DNA of 64,000 nt from Oceanobacillus jeddahensis (GTDB lineage Bacteria; Bacillota; Bacilli; Bacillales; Amphibacillaceae). The notes under the pieces are model-generated. The model did no database searches. It was not told where the DNA came from and was given only the letters and a program-made list of their open reading frames with translations. Of this stretch, positions 8,934 to 17,686 are shown piece after piece (position 1 is the first letter of the stretch; each line of letters starts with the position of its first letter). The stretch spans positions 62,001 through 126,000 of the forward strand of contig NZ_CCDM010000001.1 in assembly GCF_000750635.1 (NCBI RefSeq), read 5' to 3'. Position numbers and translations under genes: made by a program.

Positions 8934-8967
8934 AAAAAAACTACCTCCTTTAAAAATGAGGAGATAG
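8934..8967 (-). terminator. terminator downstream of the minus-strand XRE gene
   Basis: CTATCTCCT/AGGAGGTAG hairpin followed by seven Ts on the minus strand, about 170 nt beyond the XRE stop. Confidence 0.7.
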
Positions 8968-9136
8968 AACGTAAAATTAGTTATTTTACCAGGATAATAT
9001 TTTTTTACCGAGAGATTTTTCTATGAGGAAATAGTTAAGTGGTGCTCTTCATAATAGTAATAATATTATTTAAGCTCTTTGAGGTATTGTTTTATCTAGG
9101 TTGTATAAAATCTCTTAACCTTTTTATTTTGTTATT

Positions 9137-9370
9137 TTATAAAAGCTCTTTGCATTTGTTTAATGCATCATTTAACTCCTTATCAAATAACATCTTCACA
9201 TCAATTTCTAATGCAGCTGCTATTTTTTCCAAGGTATCTACATCTATTTTTGTCTTCCCTTTTGAAATATTTGTATACCAGGCAGGAGTCTTGGAGCATT
9301 TTTTTGCAATTTGTGTTTTTGTTATTTGTTTTTGCTGTCTAATAAATTCAACTTTCTCATGAATTTCCAC
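9137..9370 (-). CDS. small XRE-family helix-turn-helix regulator (Cro-like)
   Basis: This 77-residue single-domain protein is a lambda-repressor-like HTH (about residues 7-62). Helix 2-turn-helix 3 is KTQIAKKCSKTPAWYTNISKG, and the second half is IDVDTLEKIAAALEIDVKMLF. The start is a GTG at 9370 with GGAGTGA just upstream. It is divergent from a second XRE regulator, with shared operator-like repeats between them, the arrangement of the genetic switch of phages and ICEBs1-type elements. No partner structural or integrase gene is present. Regulator assignment is firm; the Cro-like role is inference. Confidence 0.85.
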   Translation of the reverse strand: MEIHEKVEFIRQQKQITKTQIAKKCSKTPAWYTNISKGKTKIDVDTLEKIAAALEIDVKMLFDKELNDALNKCKELL

Positions 9371-9408
9371 TAAATCACTCCATCCATCTTTTGGTTTTTT
9401 CTACTTAA

Positions 9409-9437
9409 ATTATAATTAAGCGTTTTGCATAAGTCAA
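9409..9437 (-). promoter_or_regulatory. promoter of the minus-strand XRE gene
   Basis: TTGACT (9437-9432), a 17-nt spacer and TATAAT (9414-9409) form a near-consensus SigA promoter. The operator arm at 9416-9429 lies inside the spacer. Confidence 0.75.
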
Positions 9438-9471
9438 TATATTAATACATTAAAATTTGCATTTCGCTTAA
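9416..9471. promoter_or_regulatory. inverted operator pair in the divergent XRE intergenic region
   Basis: TTAAGCGTTTTGCA at 9416-9429 and TGCATTTCGCTTAA at 9458-9471 are inverted copies (TTAAGCG...TGCA outer and inner bases identical, middle three variable). One arm overlaps the spacer of the leftward promoter and the other lies upstream of the rightward gene, as expected for a bistable repressor switch. Confidence 0.6.
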
Positions 9472-9525
9472 AAATAATATTGTTTTTATTAAAAATGGTA
9501 TTATCTCTATATTGAGGTGGATACT

Positions 9526-9897
9526 ATGAAAATTCTTTCCCAAAGATTAAGAGAAGCACGAGAAAAAGCTGGGTTAAAACAAATTGAAGCGTCGAAGCTT
9601 CTTGGTATTTCAAATGGTACTTTATCTGGGTATGAAAGAGAATATCGTGACCCTGATACGGACACTTTACATAAAATGGCTGAGTTATATGGTGTTTCCG
9701 TGGATTGGCTGTTAGGCAAGTCTATGTCTCCCTCAACAAAAGATACTTCTCCACCTGAGCCAATGTCGGAACAAGATACGTTAATGTTCCGTAATTGGAA
9801 ACGTATGACAGAGGAAGAAAAACAAGAGGCGTTAAATGTGATACAATATATTCTATATAGAAAGAAATCCAATAACGGAAATACTGATCAAAAATAA
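9526..9897 (+). CDS. XRE-family repressor (ImmR/CI-like)
   Basis: This 123-residue protein has an N-terminal HTH (about 5-60): KQIEASKLLGISNGTLSGYE and YRDPDTDTLHKMAELYGVSVDWLLG. A short linker and a C-terminal helical tail (MTEEEKQEALNVIQYIL) follow. This layout is typical of ImmR/Rap-type and phage repressors that control lysogeny. The ATG at 9526 has a GAGGTGG Shine-Dalgarno; the GTG three codons earlier overlaps that site. The ImmA-type protease gene begins about 100 nt downstream, so the repressor is probably its substrate (inference from ICEBs1 ImmR-ImmA). Confidence 0.88.
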   Translation: MKILSQRLREAREKAGLKQIEASKLLGISNGTLSGYEREYRDPDTDTLHKMAELYGVSVDWLLGKSMSPSTKDTSPPEPMSEQDTLMFRNWKRMTEEEKQEALNVIQYILYRKKSNNGNTDQK

Positions 9898-10003
9898 TAA
9901 TATTCAATTTGTTAATGATGAATATAAAAACAGGTGTACTTGCTGCACCTTATTTTTAGCACTTCAAACAGAACTTACATTCTTAATAAAGGAGGAGAAT
10001 CTG

Positions 10004-10471
10004 GTGAGTTATTTGGAGGTAGAAAAGTTTGTCGAAGCCTTGTATAAGCGGTTGAATATCCAAAATCCTGAGGAACTTTCCATTTCGACTATAGCAGAAG
10101 CTTTAAAAATTGAAATAATTTATTCTGAGACTATTAGCATGCGAATAGATAACTTTATTGTACTTCCACACTCGTCCGATCAAAATATATGGCAAAACTT
10201 TGGACATGAATTAGGCCACTATTTTTTCCATGAAGGAGATCAGCGTTTTATGCATTCTCTTTTTATTGACTTACAAGAAAATCAAGCCAATCATTTTGCA
10301 TATCATTTCTGTATTCCAACGTTTATGCTTCACCAGCTTCAAATTGAAAATGTATACGATATTGTACAGCATTTTCCAGTTGAATTTCCCTTTGCACTTC
10401 ATAGACTGGAAATGTATCGAAATAAACACATTACCCTATATGAAAAACCTGCTTTCTACCTGGCAGGTTAA
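10004..10471 (+). CDS. ImmA/IrrE-family zinc metallopeptidase
   Basis: This 155-residue protein has the HExxH-type motif GHELGHYFFHEG near residues 67-78 (two His plus catalytic Glu). A downstream acidic and Asn/Gln stretch (LQENQANHFAYHF) supplies the third ligand region, matching COG2856. ImmA proteases cleave XRE repressors to derepress mobile elements after DNA damage or peptide signals. The start is GTG at 10004, after an AAAGGAGG site. The gene is cotranscribed or nearly so with the XRE repressor upstream and is followed by a 24-bp perfect inverted repeat. Confidence 0.9.
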   Translation: MSYLEVEKFVEALYKRLNIQNPEELSISTIAEALKIEIIYSETISMRIDNFIVLPHSSDQNIWQNFGHELGHYFFHEGDQRFMHSLFIDLQENQANHFAYHFCIPTFMLHQLQIENVYDIVQHFPVEFPFALHRLEMYRNKHITLYEKPAFYLAG

Positions 10472-10521
10472 ATGTTAAAAAATTTGTTTATCCTTAAAAT
10501 AAAAGATAGATTAGACATCCT

Positions 10522-10580
10522 AGGTTAAAGTCGACATATCCTTGTCATTTAACAGCACAAGGATATGTCGACTTTAACCT
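10522..10580. repeat. 24-bp perfect inverted repeat with 11-nt loop
   Basis: Arms 10522-10545 and 10557-10580 are exact reverse complements; the core is AAGTCGACATATCC. It separates the convergent ImmA and DMT-transporter genes. It lacks a T run, so a simple intrinsic terminator is not certain. Confidence 0.8.
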
Positions 10581-10654
10581 GCATCCACACAACATAATGA
10601 TTTTTGGTGGGAGTTTATTAGCTTGCTATTTTTCATTTGATAACTTGTTGAGCA

Positions 10655-11572
10655 CTAAAAGAAATTTAATAACGCAATACCACTAATAATCAGAACAACA
10701 GCAATTATTCTTCTTTGATCAATCGGATATTTTGGCAAGTTAAACATACCAAAATGGTCAATTATCAGTCCCATGACAATTTGCCCCAAAATCGTGGACA
10801 TCATGGTTAGGGTTACGCCCAGGTAAGGCATTAAGCTGATATTAGATGCAATATATGCCGCACCAAGTAAACCACCAGCAAAATGCCACGTTTTTAATTT
10901 AAATTCTCCAACATGAAACGTTAGCTTAATTCCCTTATTAATCACCATTGCCAAAATAAATAACACGATGGTACCTACTAAAAATGATATAAAAGCGGCA
11001 TAAATAAAAGAATTTACTTCATATCGTAATCCACTGTTGATCGCTGTTTGCATTGGCGGCATCATTCCTGTACCTAATCCGAGCAATATCCAAAGACGAG
11101 AATGTCCTTTTGCAACATTGCCCTTCTTTTTGGCATTCATATATATAATTCCAGCAATTAAAAGAAGTACACCAACAAGATGCATCATATGTAATTCTTT
11201 TACATCTGCATCAAACCAACCAAATGTATCGATTAAAATACCAATGATCATTTGTCCGGTAACCGCAGCAATTACAGTCAATGCTGCACCAATTCGAGGT
11301 AATAAAATAATATTTCCTGTAAGAAAAATAACGCCGAGAATACCACCCGCAAACCAAACATAGGAGAATGATTGTGATGCAAAAAACGATAGTGTAAATT
11401 TGCCAGGATCCATTATAAAATTGATGATAAATAAAATGATACTCCCTGATAAAAAGGAGTAAAAGGATGTCCGCAAAACAGCTTTTGTAAATAAAGTAAG
11501 CCGATTATTTACGGCCGTCTGCATAGGTATCATCATTCCTGCAATTATTCCTAGGATAATTAATATATACAA
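10655..11572 (-). CDS. DMT-superfamily transporter with duplicated YdcZ/DUF606 domain
   Basis: This 305-residue membrane protein consists of two homologous halves of five helices each. Both halves open with the same kind of motif (GIIAGMMIPMQTAVNNRL and GLGTGMMPPMQTAINSGL) and share a GGxLGxxxLxxNIxLxPxxG-like stretch, so it is a tandem fusion of the DUF606 unit. The substrate is unknown. The frame starts with TTG at 11572, preceded by AAGGAAGG. It is convergent with ImmA and divergent from pflB. Family is secure. Confidence 0.87.
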   Translation of the reverse strand: MYILIILGIIAGMMIPMQTAVNNRLTLFTKAVLRTSFYSFLSGSIILFIINFIMDPGKFTLSFFASQSFSYVWFAGGILGVIFLTGNIILLPRIGAALTVIAAVTGQMIIGILIDTFGWFDADVKELHMMHLVGVLLLIAGIIYMNAKKKGNVAKGHSRLWILLGLGTGMMPPMQTAINSGLRYEVNSFIYAAFISFLVGTIVLFILAMVINKGIKLTFHVGEFKLKTWHFAGGLLGAAYIASNISLMPYLGVTLTMMSTILGQIVMGLIIDHFGMFNLPKYPIDQRRIIAVVLIISGIALLNFF

Positions 11573-11800
11573 AAAAGAAACCTTCCTTCTTAGAAAAACT
11601 TGTATTTACCCGTTCTTCTCTGATACAGGGATACTAGTAGTTGGAACTATTCATCCTTCAACTTTTCATTCTTTCTGAAGTATAAAAAGGATATTTACAT
11701 TTTTACAATATATTTATTTTAAGCAAAGATATGAGAGAAAACAATATTCCTGCTTCCCCTTGCAAATTTAAAATTTGAACATTATAAGAACTTTCTATAT

Positions 11801-11818
11801 TTGTGAAGTATTTCACTT
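11801..11818 (+). promoter_or_regulatory. Rex operator 1 upstream of pflB
   Basis: TTGTGAAGTATTTCACTT fits the Rex consensus TTGTGAANNNNTTCACAA except for the last two bases. It overlaps the proposed -35 of the pflB promoter. Confidence 0.75.
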
Positions 11819-11844
11819 GTTTTATTTTTTGAAAACGTTATAAT
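11817..11844 (+). promoter_or_regulatory. pflB promoter with overlapping cre box
   Basis: -35 TTGTTT (11817-11822), 16-nt spacer and -10 TATAAT (11839-11844). The cre-like TGAAAACGTTATAA (11830-11843, 13 of 14 consensus positions) lies across the spacer and the -10. A second TATAAT at 11854-11859 is an alternative -10. Confidence 0.65.
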
Positions 11845-11858
11845 AAAAGTAGATATAA

Positions 11859-11876
11859 TTGTGAATTTATTCACAA
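11859..11876 (+). promoter_or_regulatory. Rex operator 2 upstream of pflB
   Basis: TTGTGAATTTATTCACAA is a perfect match to the Gram-positive Rex consensus and extends to a longer palindrome. It lies just downstream of the -10 and 23 nt before the pflB ATG. Confidence 0.9.
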
Positions 11877-11898
11877 TTATTAAAAGGAGGTTTTTGTT

Positions 11899-14154
11899 AT
11901 GAAAGTAGCAGATGAAATGGTGAAAAAAGTTCCTTGGGATGGCTTTGTTGAAGGTAATTGGCAAAAAGAAATTGATGTTCGTGATTTTATTTTACAAAAT
12001 TATCATTTATATGAAGGAAATGAATCCTTCTTAACAGGTGCAACCCAAGCAACAAAAGACCTGTGGGATCAAGTCATGCAATTGACCAAAGAAGAACGGG
12101 AAAATGGCGGCGTATATGATTTAGATACAAAAATCGTATCCACAATTACCTCTCATGGCGCTGGTTATTTAAATAAGCCGTTGGAAAAAATCGTCGGCGT
12201 GCAGACAGATGCGCCTTTTAAACGTGCTTTAATGCCATTTGGAGGTATCCGTATGGCAGTTGCCGCTGCAGAATCCTATGGCTACAAAGTGGATGATGAC
12301 GTTGTCCATACCTTTACAGAACACCGTAAAACGCACAATCAAGGCGTCTTTGATGCCTATACCCCCGAAATCTTAAAAGCAAGAAAAGCAGGAATTATCA
12401 CCGGGCTTCCAGATGCATACGGCCGTGGGCGTATTATTGGAGATTATCGCCGGGTTGCGCTATATGGGGTAGATCGTTTAATTGAAGAAAAGAAAAAAGA
12501 CCTGCAATTGATTGGTAACGGAACGATGACGGAAGATATTATTCGTGAACGTGAAGAAACATCAGAACAGATTCGTTCCTTAGAGGACTTGAAGAAGCTC
12601 GGAGAAAAATATGAATTTGATATTTCAAAACCGGCAACAACTGCTCAGGAAGCGTTCCAATGGCTCTATTTAGCATATTTAGCAGCGATTAAAGAACAAA
12701 ATGGAGCTGCTATGAGCCTTGGCCGTGTTTCTACATTCTTAGATATTTATATAGAGAGAGATATTGAAAATGGGGTTATGACAGAGGAAGAAGCGCAAGA
12801 ACTTGTCGATCATTTTGTGATGAAGCTGCGTCTCGTTAAATTCGCAAGAACACCAGATTATAACGAATTATTTAGCGGAGATCCAACTTGGGTAACAGAA
12901 TCATTGGCAGGAATAGCGGAAGATGGTCGACCGCTTGTCACAAAGAGCTCTTACCGTTTTCTGCACACATTAGATAACTTAGGACCGGCACCAGAGCCAA
13001 ACTTAACGGTACTTTGGTCCACCAAATTGCCGGAAAACTATAAAAAATATTGTGCGAAGATGTCTATTAAATCCAGCTCTATTCAATATGAAAATGATGA
13101 TATTATGCGCCCGATTTATGGTGATGACTATGGAATTGCCTGCTGTGTATCAGCAATGCGCATTGGTAAACAAATGCAATTCTTCGGTGCACGCGCAAAC
13201 CTGGCAAAAGCACTTCTGTATGCGGTCAATGGCGGCGTGGATGAAAATCTAAAAATGCAGATAGCTCCAAACTATGCACCGATCACATCAGAATATCTGG
13301 ATTACGACGAAGTGATGGAGAAATATGATAATCTCTTAGATTGGTTATCTGGCTTATACGTCAACGCATTAAACATTATCCATTATATGCATGATAAATA
13401 CAGCTACGAACGTTTGGAAATGGCCCTGCATGACCGTGACGTATTACGTACCATGGCTTGTGGTGTGGCAGGACTATCTGTTATTGTCGATTCCTTAAGC
13501 GCCATTAAATATGCGAAGGTAAGAACGATTCGTGATGAAGACGGACTTGTCGTTGATTATGAAATAGAAGGCGACTATCCGAAATACGGCAATAATGATG
13601 ATCGTGCCGATGAGATTGCTGTGAATCTAGTAAAAGGCTTTATGAATAAGATCAAGAAACACCATATGTATCGTGATGCCGTACCAACACAGTCTATCTT
13701 GACGATTACTTCCAATGTGGTTTACGGGAAGAAAACAGGAAATACACCAGATGGACGAAAAGCTGGAGAACCTTTTGCACCGGGAGCAAATCCACTGCAT
13801 GGACGCGATAAAAATGGCTCATTAGCTTCTTTAAGCTCTGTTGCAAAATTGCCTTATAAATACGCACTGGATGGTATCTCCAATACCTTCTCTATCGTAC
13901 CAAAAGCATTAGGAAAAGATGAAGAGACAAGAACAGCAAACTTAGCCGGTATACTAGATGGCTACGCAGCTAAAAAAGGGCATCATTTAAACATCAACGT
14001 ATTTGACCGGGAAACCTTATTAGATGCGATGAAGCATCCAGAAGAATACCCGCAGCTGACCATCCGGGTCTCTGGATATGCAGTAAACTTTATTAAGCTG
14101 ACAAGAGAGCAGCAAATTGATGTAATTAATCGGACATTCCATGAAAGCCTGTAA
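11899..14154 (+). CDS. pflB: formate C-acetyltransferase (pyruvate formate-lyase)
   Basis: This 751-residue glycyl-radical enzyme converts pyruvate and CoA to acetyl-CoA and formate without oxygen. The adjacent active-site cysteines are in [13 protein letters not shown] (Cys415-Cys416). The glycyl-radical site is [19 protein letters not shown], with Gly726 near the C-terminus. The length equals the usual PflB. The ATG follows AAAAGGAGG. It forms an operon with pflA, 87 nt downstream. Two Rex operators and a cre-like box in front predict induction at high NADH/NAD (fermentative conditions) and glucose control. B. subtilis lacks this operon; it marks a facultatively fermentative relative. Confidence 0.98.
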   Translation: MKVADEMVKKVPWDGFVEGNWQKEIDVRDFILQNYHLYEGNESFLTGATQATKDLWDQVMQLTKEERENGGVYDLDTKIVSTITSHGAGYLNKPLEKIVGVQTDAPFKRALMPFGGIRMAVAAAESYGYKVDDDVVHTFTEHRKTHNQGVFDAYTPEILKARKAGIITGLPDAYGRGRIIGDYRRVALYGVDRLIEEKKKDLQLIGNGTMTEDIIREREETSEQIRSLEDLKKLGEKYEFDISKPATTAQEAFQWLYLAYLAAIKEQNGAAMSLGRVSTFLDIYIERDIENGVMTEEEAQELVDHFVMKLRLVKFARTPDYNELFSGDPTWVTESLAGIAEDGRPLVTKSSYRFLHTLDNLGPAPEPNLTVLWSTKLPENYKKYCAKMSIKSSSIQYENDDIMRPIYGDDYGIACCVSAMRIGKQMQFFGARANLAKALLYAVNGGVDENLKMQIAPNYAPITSEYLDYDEVMEKYDNLLDWLSGLYVNALNIIHYMHDKYSYERLEMALHDRDVLRTMACGVAGLSVIVDSLSAIKYAKVRTIRDEDGLVVDYEIEGDYPKYGNNDDRADEIAVNLVKGFMNKIKKHHMYRDAVPTQSILTITSNVVYGKKTGNTPDGRKAGEPFAPGANPLHGRDKNGSLASLSSVAKLPYKYALDGISNTFSIVPKALGKDEETRTANLAGILDGYAAKKGHHLNINVFDRETLLDAMKHPEEYPQLTIRVSGYAVNFIKLTREQQIDVINRTFHESL

Positions 14155-14241
14155 GAAATTTAATAGCAAGCGTCCATAAAATGAATTGGGCACTTGCTGC
14201 TGAATCGTTTTTCAGCATATGAAGTGAGGGGGAAAAGCATC

Positions 14242-14982
14242 ATGAAAGAAGGAAGAATTCATTCAATAGAAACGTGTGGAACCGTAGACGGACCTGGATT
14301 ACGTTATGTGATTTTTACCCAGGGTTGCCTATTACGCTGTCAATTTTGCCATAACCCCGATACGTGGAATATGGGAGCAGGAAAGAAAATGTCTGTACAA
14401 GAACTGGTGCAAGACATTAAAAGCTATCTCCCATTCTTCCAGTCAACCAATGGAGGAGTAACTGTCAGCGGCGGGGAGCCTTTGCTTCAGGTTGAATTTT
14501 TACTGGAATTATTCACCGAACTGAAAAAATTAGGAGTACACACAACCATTGATACTTCTGCCGGATGCTTTAACCGTTCTCCTCACTTTATAAAAAATTT
14601 AGATAAAGTATTAGAATTAACCGATTTAGTATTACTTGATTTAAAGCATATTAATCCAGCAGAGCATAAAGAACTCACTGGTCTATCAAATGAACATATT
14701 CTCGATATGGCCCGCTATTTAGATGACAAAAATGTTCCTGTCTGGGTCCGTCATGTGCTTGTCCCTGGTGGCAGTGATAATGATGAATATTTGCAACAGC
14801 TCTCAGACTTTATTGCTACGTTAAATAATATCGAAAAAATAGAAGTCTTACCTTATCATAAATTAGGAGTTTATAAGTGGGAAAATCTCGGTTTGGACTA
14901 TCCGTTGGAAGGCGTGGAACCGCCGACAGAAGACCGCGTGAAAAATGCGGAAAATATTTTAAACCGAGTCATTGTACGTTAA
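14242..14982 (+). CDS. pflA: pyruvate formate-lyase-activating enzyme
   Basis: This 246-residue radical-SAM enzyme installs the glycyl radical in PflB. The CxxxCxxC cluster motif is Cys29-Cys33-Cys36 in GCLLRCQFCHNP, and the SAM-binding GGE motif is TVSGGEPLLQ. The ATG at 14242 (MKEGRIHSIETCG) has a GAGGGGG site 7-8 nt upstream. An in-frame upstream start at 14194 lacks one and lies in the intergenic stretch. It is downstream of pflB in one operon, and its terminator lies at 15028. Confidence 0.97.
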   Translation: MKEGRIHSIETCGTVDGPGLRYVIFTQGCLLRCQFCHNPDTWNMGAGKKMSVQELVQDIKSYLPFFQSTNGGVTVSGGEPLLQVEFLLELFTELKKLGVHTTIDTSAGCFNRSPHFIKNLDKVLELTDLVLLDLKHINPAEHKELTGLSNEHILDMARYLDDKNVPVWVRHVLVPGGSDNDEYLQQLSDFIATLNNIEKIEVLPYHKLGVYKWENLGLDYPLEGVEPPTEDRVKNAENILNRVIVR

Positions 14983-15027
14983 CCATATTTCTTATATAAT
15001 ACTATAAAACAAAATCCTGCCTAAACC

Positions 15028-15072
15028 AACAAAGTGGCTTTCTACTCAAAACTGGAAAGCCGCTTTGTTTTG
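15028..15072 (+). terminator. terminator of the pflBA operon
   Basis: AACAAAGTGGCTTTC / GAAAGCCGCTTTGTT hairpin followed by TTTG. Long stem with one mismatch. Confidence 0.8.
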
Positions 15073-15197
15073 TGATGAACAAAATTTAAAACCAACTAAA
15101 TCAATGGGCTTAATTGAAATGTAAGCAGATTTCAATTAAAATAAGTTTAGATTAGAGAATGTTGCTCCTGCTGCAGAATTTTCAGATTTGCTTGTTA

Positions 15198-15226
15198 TTA
15201 AGAAAAAACGTACTGCTTGCTATAAT
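15198..15226 (+). promoter_or_regulatory. possible promoter of the ATP-grasp gene
   Basis: TATAAT at 15221-15226 with a poor -35 (TTAAGA) 17 nt upstream, 75 nt before the start codon. Confidence 0.45.
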
Positions 15227-15301
15227 GATTCAAACATGAACAAACAGGTTAATTAGAAGAATCAAATTGCTTTTACAGCGTATATAAAAGAGGTGTTATC
15301 A

Positions 15302-16240
15302 TTGTCAAAAATATATATTTTACATGAAAATGATGATTGGACAGTGCACTTAACCAATCGTTTAAAAGAGTTACATTTACCTTATGAAACCTGGCATTTA
15401 GATAAAGGCGTGGTTGATTTAACAGCAGAACCGCCTGAGGGAATATTTTATAACCGGATGAGTGCCTCCTCGCATACAAGAGATCATCGCTTTGCACCCG
15501 AACTGGCAGGAGGTGTTCTATCTTGGTTAGAAATGCATGATCGCACGGTCTTTAATGGTTCACGGGCACTTGATTTAGAAATTAGTAAGATTAACCAATA
15601 TACAGCGCTTGAAAAGCATGGTATAAAAACACCGAAAACAATTGGAGCAGTCGGATCTGAACAAATTGTAGAAGCTGCAAAAAGGTTAGGTGAATCACCT
15701 TTTATTACAAAGCATAACAGAGCTGGTAAAGGATTGGGAGTGCAACTTTTCCATTCTGTTGATGCACTTGAAGCATATGTAAATGGACCGGCGTTTGAAG
15801 AACCTGTTGATGGTATTACACTTATTCAGCAATATATTCAATCCCCTGAACCTTTTATAACGCGAGCAGAATTTGTTGGTGGAAAATTTATTTACGCCGT
15901 GAAAGTAGATACTTCAGGAGGGTTTGAATTATGTCCTGCAGATGTATGCCGGATAGAAGATTCTTTTTGCCCAGTTGGCGAAGAAGAAAATCCACCCATG
16001 TTTGAAATTCTTGAAAATGGGATGGACCCTGAACAAATCACGCGTTATAAAAACTTCTTGAAAAATAGCGGGATTGATGTTGCAGGAATTGAATTTATTC
16101 GTGATATGCATGGCGAGGTTTACACATATGATGTCAATACAAACACAAATTATAATTCGGAAGCGGAAGAAAAAGCAAATAGATATGGCATGTTAGAATT
16201 AGCAACGTTTCTAGGAGATGCCTTAAAGAAAAATTTATAA
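15302..16240 (+). CDS. ATP-grasp domain protein (RimK-like ligase)
   Basis: This 312-residue protein has the ATP-grasp organisation of RimK-type amino-acid ligases. A pre-ATP-grasp N-terminal domain (about 1-95) carries FYNRMSASSHTRDHRF. The nucleotide-binding part has PFITKHNRAGKGLGV, in which the Lys and glycine-rich loop bind ATP. Mg-binding acidic and Asn residues lie near the end in EVYTYDVNTNTNYN. It probably ligates an amino acid or peptide to an acceptor; the substrate is unknown. A TTG at 15302 with AGAGGTG six nt upstream is preferred over the GTG three codons earlier. It is monocistronic, ending in a terminator, next to tRNA-Arg. Confidence 0.82.
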   Translation: MSKIYILHENDDWTVHLTNRLKELHLPYETWHLDKGVVDLTAEPPEGIFYNRMSASSHTRDHRFAPELAGGVLSWLEMHDRTVFNGSRALDLEISKINQYTALEKHGIKTPKTIGAVGSEQIVEAAKRLGESPFITKHNRAGKGLGVQLFHSVDALEAYVNGPAFEEPVDGITLIQQYIQSPEPFITRAEFVGGKFIYAVKVDTSGGFELCPADVCRIEDSFCPVGEEENPPMFEILENGMDPEQITRYKNFLKNSGIDVAGIEFIRDMHGEVYTYDVNTNTNYNSEAEEKANRYGMLELATFLGDALKKNL

Positions 16241-16246
16241 TTAACA

Positions 16247-16283
16247 AAAAGCGTTCCCCTGAGCAAGGAGAACGCTTCTTTTC
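16247..16283 (+). terminator. terminator of the ATP-grasp gene
   Basis: AAGCGTTCCCC / GGAGAACGCTT hairpin followed by CTTTTC. Confidence 0.8.
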
Positions 16284-16295
16284 AACTATAAATAA

Positions 16296-16368
16296 TGCCC
16301 CCGGCAGGATTCGAACCTGCGGCACATGGTTTAGGAAACCAATGCTCTATCCCCTGAGCTACGGGGGC
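16296..16368 (-). tRNA. tRNA-Arg(CCU)
   Basis: The minus strand folds into a full cloverleaf. The acceptor is GCCCCCG/CGGGGGC, the D arm GCTC...GAGC, the anticodon loop TTCCTAA (anticodon CCT) and the T loop GGTTCGAATCC. CCA is not encoded. One mismatch at the base of the anticodon stem (27-43) is visible. Confidence 0.93.
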
Positions 16369-16490
16369 TTTGCACATAATCAAACAGTGGTATTCACCCG
16401 TTGATATTTCCTTATCCGCTCATCGAAAAATAAACGAACAATCGTATTATACTAAATCCTACCTATTTTGCAAAGTACAATGTTTTCAAT

Positions 16491-16778
16491 TCATTTTCCT
16501 GCTTTTTGCAATCTCGTCCGATAAGGAATCGTTAAGATATGAAGAATCATTAACAGACAGCCAATAAGAATAATCCCAGTAGAAGATAAATTTAATAGTA
16601 TAGCTAGCCCTAGAAAGATAGGTATTGCTAATAAAGGAAGCCAGCCACCTTTTTTATTCGCATCGTAATAATTTTCTTTCCCACAATGCGGACAAATCAT
16701 TCTAATTTTGAATACTTGTTTAAAGGTCTGTCCATAACTCCATTTTTCCCCACAGTAGCTGCATTCTGGTGTATGCAT
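16491..16778 (-). CDS. TIGR04104-like zinc-ribbon membrane protein
   Basis: This 95-residue protein has an N-terminal CxxC...CxxC zinc ribbon (CSYCGEKW, residues 6-13, and CPHCGKENY, about 29-37). Two hydrophobic helices follow (about 46-63 and 67-83), so the ribbon sits at the membrane surface. This matches the small putative zinc-finger family common in Bacillaceae; function unknown. The ATG at 16778 follows GAGGGAAAA. It lies between tRNA-Arg and proC, on the same strand as proC. Confidence 0.75.
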   Translation of the reverse strand: MHTPECSYCGEKWSYGQTFKQVFKIRMICPHCGKENYYDANKKGGWLPLLAIPIFLGLAILLNLSSTGIILIGCLLMILHILTIPYRTRLQKAGK

Positions 16779-16803
16779 TTGTTTTCCCTCTTCTCTTTAA
16801 AAA

Positions 16804-17622
16804 TTATTTCTGGGCATTCGTAATTTCGACAGATCGTTTTCTTGCACCTTCTACACATGCTTTAATGACCTTATCAAATCCATTCTCCATTAATTGATTT
16901 AAACCAGCCTCTGTCGTCCCTGATGGACTAGTAATATTAATACGCAGCTGTTCTGGATCTTCACCAGATGACTCAAGCATTTTCCCAGCGCCAATGACTG
17001 TTTGGGTCAATAACTCTAACGCAGTATCCCGATCCAGCCCTGCTTCTACTGCTGCGTTTTCCATTGCTTCCACCATATAGTAGAAAAATGCCGGACCACT
17101 GCCTGCAATGGCAGTAATCGTATGCATGTGTCCTTCATCTACGATTTTTGTTGTACCTACTGTTTGGAATAGTTCTTCTGCTAAATAAAGCTGGCTAAGC
17201 TCGACATTCGACCCCTTTGAAATAGCAGTAGCTGACTGGCCAATTAAGGCAGATGTATTTGGCATCGTCCGAATAACAGGAATATCTTCCCCAAGCGTTT
17301 TTTCCATCTGCTCGATCGATAACCCTGCAATAACCGAAATAACAATGTGATGCGGCTTTATATAGTCTTTAAGCCAATTTAAATAATCTCCTGCATCCTT
17401 AGGCTTCATAGCTAAAATAATAATGTCTGCTTCCTGAACCATTTCTTCTTTACTCCGCTTACATGTAACTCCATATTTTTCAGCAATTAAATCTAACCGT
17501 GCTTTATCACTGCGATTCGCCACAAGCACCTGTTCTTTGGTAACAACATTGGTTCTTGTAATCCCTGCAATAATCGCCTCTGCTAAATTTCCTGCTCCAA
17601 AAAAAGCAATTGTCTTATCCAT
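16804..17622 (-). CDS. proC: pyrroline-5-carboxylate reductase
   Basis: This 272-residue NAD(P)H-dependent enzyme makes the last step of proline synthesis. The N-terminal Rossmann motif is AFFGAGNLAEAIIAGI. The P5C reductase signature covers AGSGPAFFYYMVEAMENAAVEAGL and TVIGAGKML...SPSGTTEAGL in the C-terminal dimerisation domain. The ATG at 17622 follows AGGAGGAG. A proline-specific T-box leader precedes it, so transcription should rise when tRNA-Pro is uncharged, as for B. subtilis proI. proB/proA are not in this window. Confidence 0.96.
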   Translation of the reverse strand: MDKTIAFFGAGNLAEAIIAGITRTNVVTKEQVLVANRSDKARLDLIAEKYGVTCKRSKEEMVQEADIIILAMKPKDAGDYLNWLKDYIKPHHIVISVIAGLSIEQMEKTLGEDIPVIRTMPNTSALIGQSATAISKGSNVELSQLYLAEELFQTVGTTKIVDEGHMHTITAIAGSGPAFFYYMVEAMENAAVEAGLDRDTALELLTQTVIGAGKMLESSGEDPEQLRINITSPSGTTEAGLNQLMENGFDKVIKACVEGARKRSVEITNAQK

Positions 17623-17686
17623 GTATTCTCCTCCTGTATTTATCTTTGCTTATTTGTTATTTATGCCATCGATACTCCCGGAACAA

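Noticed and set aside
10004..10471. Idea that the protease is part of a toxin-antitoxin pair
   Set aside because: The HELGH motif with an upstream XRE gene and divergent Cro-like gene fits ImmR-ImmA better; no toxin-like partner is visible.
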